A stretch of 64,000 bases of DNA. Source: Norana najaformis. Lineage: Eukaryota > Annelida > Clitellata > Crassiclitellata > Hormogastridae. The notes beneath the pieces are model-generated. The model saw only the letters and a list, made by a program, of their open reading frames with translations. It was not told the origin of the DNA and made no database searches. Each line of letters begins with the position of its first letter. The stretch's first letter is position 1. The stretch lies in contig OZ029919.1 in NCBI GenBank assembly GCA_964023275.1, positions 449,501-513,500 on the forward strand. The letters run 5' to 3'. This document shows positions 50,201-62,300 of this stretch, piece by piece. Both the position numbers and the translations under genes were made by a program.

Positions 50201-53200
50201 ATCATTAATAAGCCAGTGGAATTGTAGGAGGTAAGGTTCAAACAATTTCCTACTGAAGACATATTTTCCCACAAACATTTGCGTCCATCTGTAGGTCTTC
50301 ACCCCATTTCCACAGCTATCAACCACGACCTGTCCCTACTGACGGCATCTTCTTACTCGTAAATCAACCTCAAAATTCTACAGAAAGGTCAATGAAATTA
50401 AGCGTCTTTGGCATAAAAAAGACACAAATGACTATTACTACCAATATTTTTTTACCGCATTTATTACATGCACAAGGTCAGTAAATCTGAATCTGAGGCG
50501 CAAAGCAGTTGTGAGTGAAGGACTTGCTCAAGGTTTCTACACAATAACTGCCTAATGGGAAGGCTTGCACCTGTACTCTCCGTGTTACAAGCCGAGCACT
50601 CTATCCAATCGGCTACCGTGCCCCACTAAACTGAGCAGATGGAATATTCTCAACTACTAGCAATGAGGTAAGACAACTTACAGCCTTTTCTGGGTTACTG
50701 CCGATAAATGAGAAGAGTTGATCGATGAGCAAGACATGAGCCGGTTTCTCTCGCTCGTCCTCGTCGCTCAGACTGTGCTGCATCAAAATTCCACTCTTCT
50801 TCAACGAATGTCTCGGTCTGGTAAGCAACAGGCGGCCATATTGAACATTCCCTTCCGGCCTTACAACTTCCACCCTAGTTTGTGCACAATTCCTCAACAT
50901 GCTTCATAATTAGATACTAAATAAATAAAATACCGAAATAACATCCCACAACTATAACAATAATAATATGTCACCTTTCGCAGAAGTTTCTTTCAGCCAA
51001 AACTTGACGAAGTTTAGCTAATACAGATGCTTCTGTGACGTTTTCTTGAATTATCAAATGTACCTCAAGGCCAAATATAACAATAACAATGATAACAATA
51101 ATAATAACAACAACATAGACTCATCTGCTTCAAGGCAAATCACATTCACTGATCATGAATGAAGATCTGAATTGCAGATAATAAGCTGCTAAAAGAGGCT
51201 CAGCCACTGGACTCGAGTCTACATTCTACCAGAAACCGAATCAGTTCAACCTCTTTGAGGTGAAGATGTCAATGATTGAATCGTCGGCCCACATCTCAAC
51301 ACCGCCTGGACAGGACCTCTGATGTTGGATGCCACATTTTAGAACATCTGTATCCGATCGAACCATCACATTTGGCACTACAGATAACAACAACGGACAA
51401 CACAAAATGATGATTAGCAACGGTTGTTTTCAGATGCAAGGAATGCTTATACCGACTTGTCCAGTCGCTGGGACCTGTTGGACTGGTTCAGTTCAAAGGA
51501 AGGCAACTGGGAAACCAGATTACAGGTTAAAGCCTCACAAGTCAGTTTTTATTTCTGTATTTGTTAAGTGCAACTATCCAATGACTAAGAGCAAGTCCTT
51601 CACTCACAGCGCCATCAACTGATGCAAAGTCATTAGATAGTGGCACTTAATAAACACAGAAATAATAATAATCAGTTGTTTTACTTGAAAGAGCAACCAT
51701 TTCCTAGTTCTAACCGACACGAGGAGCGTCCACGATTGACGAGGTGCTGCGGGTGATGCCAGTCGTCATCTCTGGCATGATCGTCACCCGCAGCAGCAGC
51801 TGAAGCCTCTCCATTATTCCGCTGACCATTGCCCTCGTTCGCGGAAGCTTCTTGACGCTGCCCACGTTATCTCCCTGCATCTTTTCCAAGTCACTTGACA
51901 TCTTGTCACTGGAAACAGTGGCACAAAAGCTTCTGGTCAATTATTCCAGTCTACTTGGAAGAATGTTGAACAAATGATATACATGACTCCAACGAATAAC
52001 AGACTGTTGCCTAACTTTAAAACAGCCATCAATTTGTGCCTTATTCAAAATAATGGTGCTACAAAATTTTAAGATTAGATTAGTTTTCATTGTCCTTCAG
52101 TGTCCTTGATGTTGCTTTTAAGTAAGTAATGCATTTGTTAACATGCCATATGTCTATTGGCTGGGTGAGGAACCGTAGCTGTGGATGAGTCACAGCCGTC
52201 AAACAACAAAAGGAAGATGCTACAAACAGGTCTTAAGCCGCTTTATGAGTATGTCTAGCTTTTAATGCAGAGAGGCAACCATCTGTCCTAAGGTCCAGGA
52301 AAAGTCATTAACACCTCAAAACATGAAACTTATTTCTCCCTTTAAACTAATTCTTCTCAAGATTTACATTTCACATAATTTTTTCAGCAGTCCTCAGAAA
52401 CAAGAACGACAATTACGATCCCACTCCAAAGAAACTCACCTTAGAAGATCAAATCATATCCCTAAAATCTAGGAAGTGGGTTAGACAACATTCAAGACAA
52501 AACCCAGCATGAAGCACTGTCCATGCAACATCAGCCAAAAGCAACAACACTCACCATAAATCCGAAACGACTTCTTCAAGGTTCGACGGGTCAAGGGTTA
52601 CGTCCTTGAGAAAGCAGAGGACGGCCAGTTCTTTCATCTTGTTCTTAAAAACAATTTGAGACATGATTTGTATAAAAGTTACTACAACAGAATATGTCAT
52701 GGCAACAGAATCTCTCATAAAACTATGAGGAAATTTACATCAAGCTTTATTCCACCAAATAAACAATGGTAGCTTAGTAGCACACAAGCTTAAGGGAAAA
52801 GTTCCAAAATTTCAGGAAATAATAAAGAGTCGAAGGCGAAGAAATGGTGTACCTCGGCTAAATGATAGTCCATGAAAAACACCTGATTCATCTGGATGAG
52901 GCCTTGCTTCAGGTCGTCCAACTCACTGTTCCACTTGTGTTCCATTTCGGCAATCAACTGGAACGCACAAAGATATGCAATTCAACGGCTCAGTGATACA
53001 CCTTCGAGTTACATGAACCTTCTTTTCCGTTTCTTACCTTTCAGGTACATCTAAAAGGTTTCTTAACATCAAAGTATTTGCTCACATTAACGTGTGTAAT
53101 ATGTTTATGGCAAATCATATGTTGTATTATAGGCTTACACAGTCTCTTAATACCTTCATTCTTAAAAGACTATTTACTAATCGCATCTGGTATCAAAATT

Positions 53201-56200
53201 CAACACGCAATTCGAACACGATATGTATGCGCGTATTTACGTAAGTATGTACATATGGAATAATTCAAATGTTTCTACAATGCCTTCTGAGTACCTCTAA
53301 AAGCCACTCTTTGCCAGTCATAGAGGAGCTAGAGCTCACTAGCGACAAAAAGTCCATCTGTAAGCAAACAATAGGAAAAGTCCCCACTGATGGGCTCTTG
53401 CACAACAGTAGAACCCAACCAACATCTGACAACCCTTTCAGAGTGAGTTTTCCATATCAAAACCCAATCCAATGTTGTAAGGTTTGCTCACTGGTTACCT
53501 GCAGCTGCCGTAGCATGGCGTACAATCGCTTGTACAATTCAGACATCACTTCCTTCAGCAACTTGTATTCACAGGTCAAGTTCTGTTCGTGAAACGCGAT
53601 GTTCTGCACAGCGTCTCCCAGAGACAGATGTCGAATGGCGGCCGAAAGCACAATTTCCTCCAAAATCTCTGGCTTTATCACTTCGCTAACAAGAAAAAAC
53701 ATTACATTACAACAGATCATCACAACAGGCGCTTGTATGCATGTATGAATGTATCTGTCGGAACATTTCTTTATAGAAATGTGTAACTGACCACACATAT
53801 AGCTACCTTAAACCTGGTAAAATGGTAAGGTAACATCTCTTTTAGAGTTATTTTTACTTTTGGTAAAAAGGTGCTACTGTACACTATTCGCCACAGCTGA
53901 TCAGCTGCCAGTGCCAGGACTGACCTGATGCTGGGTCTGATCTGCGGTGGATGTTTCTCCGACAGATTCCTCAGCTTTTGCAGGATCTCGCACGGCAGTT
54001 TGATACGAGGAAGTCCCTTCCGGCTGGCGCTGTCCACTCCCTCTGGTCCCCCACAAGATCCATCGGCAGAAGGATCCAATGACGACAGAAGGTCTTCCAT
54101 CTCATCCCGACGCCAGATGCATCTTGAAAAACATGAAGACCAAAATGAAATCAAGAGGCGGTTTAAATCCTCTGACAAACAGCATCTGATGAGACCTTGC
54201 ACACTAAAGACTAAGTCACAATTCATTGACAGTTTGAGCTTTGAATTCAAGTTTACGAAGCAACATAATATTCTCTCATATAACAAATTATATGAGGGAT
54301 GCACTACACTGGTTTCCTGTCGAGAAAAGAATAAAGTTCAAGATCATGGGTCGTTAATCGGCTCCACCCAGGCATACGACAGAAAGATGTGTGTCCCAGT
54401 CACTGGGTGTCTTACTTCTGAAGGAGTTTGCTCTTGAGAAGCGGTTGGCAGGTCTCCTCTTCCGGAACGAGAGCCGGACCCAGGAACAAGAGATGCAACA
54501 TCGCACACGACAGAACAGACAGACTGAGCGCCAAGTCAGCCACGAACGGAAGACCACCAGCGACCTCGTCACTCGACTCCTAACGTAAAACAAACGAAAA
54601 GCCTTCTTACCCAGTCGCACAGTTAAGTAAGTAAGTAATTAATGCATTTGTTAATACCCATATGCCCATCGACTGAGCAAGGAATCGTAGGTGTGGGTGA
54701 GTCACAGCAGTCAGACAACAAAAGCAAGACCGTACACATAGGTCTTAAGCTGCTTTATGAATATGTCTAATGGATTTGTAATTTGTCATTGTCATCACAA
54801 ATTTATATAGCGCCATTTCAAGAAAAAATCATCAGAGGCCTAGATATTCATCTGTTGAATCCATTCAAACTGATCCTCAAATCAAATCAAACCTAATCCA
54901 CATTTAACTGAATCCAATCTAAACTGAACTGACATAAAATCTAATCCACATCCCAGCTGAATCAAGACCATACCCTATTCTAATCTAATCCAATTAAATC
55001 TAATCTAATCTAACTGAATCAATATGTAGTTAACTTAGCAGAATTTAATCAAATGTACAGAATAATCCAACCCAATCCAATCTAATCAACAGACAAAAAT
55101 GTAAAGACATGCGTTATTTTAAAAAATCCTTGTTACCTGTGCCTTGACAGTGACCAGGAAACCCCAAAGAGCTTTGTCGGGAGTGTTGTGTTCGCGGCCG
55201 CTTCTCATTTCAAAGGAAAACGTAACAGTGTCGCCCTCTATCTGAACACAATGCAGACAAGAACTACGTCACAATCAATCAAGCGATTTGTCAAAAGAGG
55301 TGCTAGCATTCAATACAATCTTTGTTATATGTCGTACCAAACCGCCTTAAAGACATCACTAAAGGCGCTACCTAAATAACAAAATACATACATCCACATA
55401 CAATTCCTGCAAAGCAGAGCAGGCAGTCACTGTGCCAGCATCAGCTGGTCATCTGGACACAGAAAGCAAAGTTTGCTGCTTGATGTCTGAACGGGTCTTA
55501 CCTTGATGAGGTCCTTTGGCCACCCGGAGCCAAGGACGCTTCTGCTTCCGTAGCCGAACGTGTTGCCGCCGTATTCGCCGACTTTGCGACAACCAGTGTT
55601 TGGTCCAGCAAAGAGCATCAGCTGAAAAAGAAGACAGTGAAAAACGTCTCCGATTTCGTTTCTTCTTGCACATAGTATGGGTGAAAGGGCATCAAGTGTT
55701 ATCATCATCATCCTCGTCGTCGTCATCATCATCAATCATCATCATCGTCATCATCATTTATTAATTTCATCACACCTGATCGTAGTCCTACCTTGTCGTA
55801 ATCATACTGTGTAGCACAGCGTGGATCGAATCGCAGGAAGAGGCACTTGGCGCCTGGTATGTGCACCGTCTCACGAAACCTATAGTTGTCTCTCACAGGA
55901 TGTACAGATTCAATCGATTTGCCCGACGTCCACGGAGCAGGAATCCGCAATCCCGTTAGAAATCCCTCTTCCTCTTCATTCAGGCCATGGCTGCAGAGAA
56001 TCAAAAGACAGGAAGAGACAATAACATCGGATTAATGACCAACCTTGACTAAAAGACAACCAAGAGACTGAACTGACTCCAGACATCCTCATCCACCCAC
56101 TCTTGCATCAGTTGCACAAGACCAACTAAGAGAGAAGCAACAAAATCAGTCCTGATAAGCAATTAAGATACATTGAACAGGACTCTTCCCATCTGTCTGA

Positions 56201-59200
56201 TGGTCAGTTAATATTCCCTTTCCACCACCACTAGCAGACAAACGAATAAAGCAATACTTCGTAATAGGAGACTATGTTTAATAAGGTATCTAAATGTTGA
56301 CAATTATTCCCTGTTTTTCACTGTTATTCACTGTGGCTTGTCTAAATCTAGTCTAAGACATCTTGAAGGGGCGCTAAAAAATGCTCCAAATGGATGAGAT
56401 AATTAATGAATTTGCCAGTTTTAGCACCCCATGAGCTTCATTAAAGGCACACAACACACAGAACTGAGTGCTTACCGGCCAAGCTGCTCCGGCTGAACTG
56501 TGTCATCCAAAGTGTTTTCAGCCGACTCAGGAGTTGCTGGATTTTTGAGCAACAGAGCGCTCTGCCAATCAAAAACAGACAACATTTTGGCTTAGGGAAG
56601 GGTAGGGCAAGGACAACTGAGGATGTTAAAGAGAACCAAGGTGCACAAGCAAGGAAGCTTTAAAAGCAGAGCGTTGATCAACCAACCATAACTTCATCAA
56701 CTACAACGAAGCTCAATCAGAAGTCAAGATCAGTCAGGTTTAAATCAAACAAATGGGATCAACTGCTCTAACTGATCAACAACACTTCCACAAAAGCACA
56801 GTACACAGCTGCCAGTGTACCGTGATCTGTGAAGAAGCAGGTTCCTGCGACTTAGCTTTTGTTGGGTACTGTAGAAATCTCAGGCCTATGACTCTTGCTT
56901 CCTGTTATGACAAAAAATGAAAAGGGAGGTTAATAAAATAAATTTGCTGCGAACCTGGCTGGACAGAATGACCAGCCGGACCAACTGTGACATGAGTCGA
57001 TCGGCAAAGACGAGACACTGCAGATGCTTAGAGGTCATTGCAGTCACAAGAAGCGGCACCAGATGGCCGAGAACGGTTGCTTTCGTCAGGCGCTCCAGCC
57101 CTTGAAGCCAGAACTCCACATCTGTGGAATGGCTCTCAATTATGCTGCCACAAATCTCCAGCATAACTTTCAGCACCTTTTGCACAAAAGAACAACAAAG
57201 AACATTTTCGTACGATGCAGTCGTAAGATTTACTCGACTAAAATCAAAGAGGTGGTGGTGGCACCAGTTCCTGAGCAACATCTTGTGATAACCAGCGCAG
57301 CTGAGTATCCTTAACGGGGAACAGAATGCATAAAGGCATCAAATTCTGCTTCAACTGAATTTCATTTTCTACATTTCTTGTATAGTATTGTACCACTTTT
57401 TAAATTTTTGCTTCAGTTCTTATAATGCGTAATAAATTGTACTGTTTTACGAGGTCATACTTAATAATTCCATATTTCATGCGTTATATCCTGCCAACGT
57501 GTCTGCCAACAAAAAATTTAGCCCTTATTTTCCAAATAATAAATAAATAAATAAATAATAATCATTCTGGCTGCCAAAAGCCAACAACGCTGACCTGAGT
57601 TGCGGCTGCAAAGATCTTGGAGGATAGACTGAGGGTGAGCGACTGGAGATGCTCGACAGAATGACCAGATTCTAGTTTATCGATGGCACCACCTGCAGCC
57701 TGAGCTGTAGCTTCCGCCTGAATTGGCTGTTGCTGCTGCTGCGGATTCCTTGGCTCTTCCTCCGCATCATCATCATCGCGTAGGATGAGCTGCTTCAAGA
57801 TGCTCGTCTGTAGAGCTAACAGGTAACTGAGGCAAGGAGAGGCCACCTGGTGATGACAACATAAGCACACACACATGCACATGAACGTTGCACCATTATC
57901 ACAAAGCATCAATCGATGCTTTGTGATAACCACAGCCACAAACTGTTATCCACTGAAGAAGTCCAGTCAAAATCTTGTACGTATATATTTATATATATAC
58001 AATTATACATGTCTAGGAAATAGATAAATGATATACATTTATATGTATGTACAATTATCTAAAATATACATAAGTAAAATGATATATAATATACACATAA
58101 GTATATAAGTACAATGATACATATTTATATATGTATGTATGTACGTATATGTTTACAAAAGACTAGGAAATAACTTAAAAGATTAGACACGAACCGGAAC
58201 CGAAGCCAGGACTCGTTCCAATGCCTTTCGATCGTTAGTCTTTGCCAGCTGAAGCAATGCGCAGGATTCTCTGACTGCATCCTTAAGGACCCAACTGATC
58301 ATCTCATCACTCAACCTGAACAAATAACAATCGTCAAGACTTCAGTTCAACTTTCACGAATATCCAAACATCAAGTGCATCATGCAGGGTACAGAGCGAC
58401 CATCGATTGATGTCTTGGGCGTTATGATAACGGCGCTATAGAAGTCATTAGATTAGATTAGCACAGAAGAGGACACTAGAAAAAACTACTAACCAGAGAT
58501 GCTGGAAATCACCATCCGTCGTGACAAGAGGATTTCTGAGTTGATTTGCAAAATCGATCAGGATTAATTGTCTCAGGTAGAGAAATGCAGGTGACACATC
58601 GTCTAAACAAAATACCTGAGCTGAGTTACCTGCTCAAAAACCAACTACTATATCATGCTTATTATTATCATCATCATCATTATTATCTGTTAATGTTCAG
58701 TCATGATTTATGTTAGCATTAAAACTTTCAAAATTTTAATTCTAAATTACTAATTAATGATAACCTGTGCAGATGAGTTTTTCCAGTAGTTCTGTTCGTT
58801 CCCTGTGTGTTTTGTAGAGGACGCAGAGACCACACGTGAGCGTCTGACAAATCTGCCTCAAGGTGGCAGCAGCGCAGCTGTCTCCTGCGCTGTCGACATC
58901 ACGGTAGCCATCGAAACTTTGCCAAATCAGTTCTCTGCAAAGGAACACCACAGAGCGTTGCTCAGAACTGGCCGAGGTCTCATCTTTTTCGGACTGCTTA
59001 TTCTCTGCGACCTGCATTCAGGCCTCAAACGATTCTGCCCAATGGACTGTGATCCTGGAAGCAATTTTTCTTAGAAGCAATCATCAGCTGATGCCTTATC
59101 TAATATGATAACAGCAACACAGAAGTTTCCAGGGATTAGATAAGATGCTGTTTTAGAATAAACAGACAAGTCTCTTTCAGCTACTTTAAGAGGCAGAGAT

Positions 59201-59309
59201 GGCTGCGATGCAGCAGTGGTGTCAACTTCTCAACCTCAGGTTATGACTCCATGTTGATTATTCTTAACTTAGCACAGATTCAATTCCAAACATCACCCAC
59301 TGTAGCCGT

Positions 59310-59350
<41 letters not shown>

Positions 59351-62300
59351 TGCCTGCCTTCCCTTATGCTTGGATATTGACCTGGAACCGAACTCTTCTT
59401 GCTAACGATTTTGTTTCGTCCGAGTGCCTGTGAATAAGCTGATTCCCACGACTTAGCTTTCACTGATTGCCGTAGAAATCTCAAGTTTACACTTACGATT
59501 ACACAGCTCTGTACCACCAACAAACAATGAATTTCTGCACGACACTGTGAAGCAGAACTGAGTATCATTAGTACCTTTGGAGGGTACTTTGAGGGTGCTA
59601 TAAAATTTTAAACAAAATGCAATACAGAAGGAACAGGTTGTTACCGAAGCCTTTCAGTAATTTTTCCACCAAACAGATTTTCTCTAACTTCAGCGTTCAT
59701 TTGAAACAGGTACTACAACACAAAAAGACATGGTTAACATATTTGCCCACACAGCCAGTCAGAAGCCATCTTGAAACCAGGGAAGAATGCCAGCCAGTGA
59801 AGCAGCCGTCTTGTCAGTCACCAAAGCCATCTATGCATCAACTCATAAACCCACAATCCAGCATTAACTCCTTAAACTAACTCCATAAAGAACTAACAGC
59901 TTCATATCACATACTGGCCTGATTAACTACATGCGAATGTCGAGGCGCCTCTGTGCTCAAGGATGGCAGTTCGTGTCCCGGTCGTGGCTTAGTTCAGAAA
60001 TATGAAACTCAGGGTAGCACGGTCCATCTATATCGACCTTAAGTGGCATGGCACTCATTCAAATGGGCAGTGGTGGTGAAAGCTCTCACTTGATTAATAC
60101 ACTGGAAAATAAGCAGGGACAAGGCCATACGGTCGCTATAGAAAAATGTGTATATTTACATTTATCACAAAAGCTGTGTCTAAGTTAGATTAGGAATAGC
60201 CAAACCTGTAGAAGACAATTAAAACCCTAATCTGTTATTTAACTCTTAGCACTCTAGCCACCAAATGACATTGTAAAATACTACTTAGAGTGCTACATAA
60301 ATTGTCCTTATTACAGTTACATTACTGTGTTAGTCCAGAAGCATACCTCAATAAGTATAAGACAACAGGTCAAGACCAGTTCATCTCTGTTCGTGACGGC
60401 CCTTTCGATGATGTCACACACAAAGGAGACATCACAGAGAAGACGCTTGTCAGCACAGCAGCTGAGCGTCTCCATCGACAGACAGATGAATGATAAGCCA
60501 GAGAGACTGCTGCTTGCACAGCCGCTCAGCTCATGCAGACACATACAGCCAACGTGTTGCAACAGACATCGTATCACCTCGGCCGAAGACAATCGCGCAT
60601 CTGCAAACCACCGAAACAACAAAGTAACAAAGTTATATCATGAAGCTGAATCAAATTCGTGATCCATGCCACAGACCGTGTCATAATGTATACCAGAATT
60701 TGCATCACAATAAAGCATTTTATAAAAAGATTTTTGTGCATTAGAAATGTTACTAACACCATAAGTAGTGGATATGGGCAGCAGGTAGGTTGTAAAGAGC
60801 AGCACTACGTATCACCAACAGTTAACAGTCTCAGTATACCACCATTTGACAGAAATGTACGAGCAGTTACATTACCTGACCTTGTTATATCTGACCTCAT
60901 TTCCCCTGTCTTGTATTACCAATGTCTCTAATTAGATTCCAGATCTGATTGCCCACCCAACAGACAGAGTTGAGAAGATACTGACCTTTGGATGCCAGCT
61001 GCTGCTGCTGATTCTGGCTCAGTCCAAGGCGGCGCATGACGTGATGCTTGGCCTGATGTCCAGGGTTGAGAAACTGATCGACATAGTCATTTGTGCAGCA
61101 CCAGATGAGGCTGTTTGTGGCATCATAACAGGCACCTGTCAATCATCAGAATGCCATAACTGACAGATGCCAATCATCTGTCAAAATGCCAATAACTAAA
61201 ACAAAACATCTTCGTCGAATGACCTCCAGCCGATAATCCAAACTTCACAAGTTGAAACAGCTCAAGAAACACATTCATGCTATCTTAAGTTACATCTCTT
61301 CAGACCTTTCACCAACTGTGGCAGGCTCTTTAAAGGTGCTATATAGGTGTTTTAGATACATACATAGATGCACCCATACATACATACCCTACATACATAC
61401 CCTACATACAAACATTACAGATCAGGTGCATACATACATGCAAGCATCCATCCATCTATAATATGCAAATGCAAACTTCCGCATGTAAACAAACAAAAAT
61501 CTTCGGTTGGTCACTTACCAATGCCCGATATTGAAGACATTTTCGACAAAGCGCTGTTTGGAGTGTCGAGAAAGTCGACACGAGACACAAACTGACCATC
61601 GACAACACGGAACCAGTTGTTCACCGCCACCACTAAACACAGCAAACTCCAAATCACGCAAGGTAACATCACAATACATAAAATCTCCCAGATTTCTCCA
61701 GAACTACAAGAAGCTTTTAGCTAATTGACGGATAGACCCCAGATTCATTGTCATAATAATCACAAGTTCAATGGAGAAAACGGTTCAAAAGGCTAGCATT
61801 CCTCGCTCAGTTGATGGACATATGGCGTGTTAACAAATGCATAACTTACTTCATAAGCTGGAGGAGCACTGCAAATGGCAAATGTAATAACATGTATCAC
61901 TAGTGGAAAGATATTCCTTCAGTGGCAGCCCTGACAAGCAGAACTAAATCAGAGATTTTGAACAGTTAACAAAACAACAACAGAATCTAATCTAATCTAA
62001 TCCAATCTAATAAGAAAATCTCTACAGCGTCAGGTAAGTAAGAAAGTATCTTGAAGAATGTTCTTATGCATGCATCTGAACAAATACAGAGAGCGTCTAA
62101 AGGACCTCTCGAACACTACGAAGGCGAGTAGAAGCAACGAACTGCCGTCCAACTCACCCCGTGTGTTGTTCATACTCGGACTGCTGCCAAAGAGCGTCCG
62201 GGCCGAGTTCCCAAGATTGCCTCCAACGGGATTGGTCAGTAGCACCAGAGTGTTGCCATCACAGAACATTGGTGACTTCAGAAGATTCTTCAGCGAGATC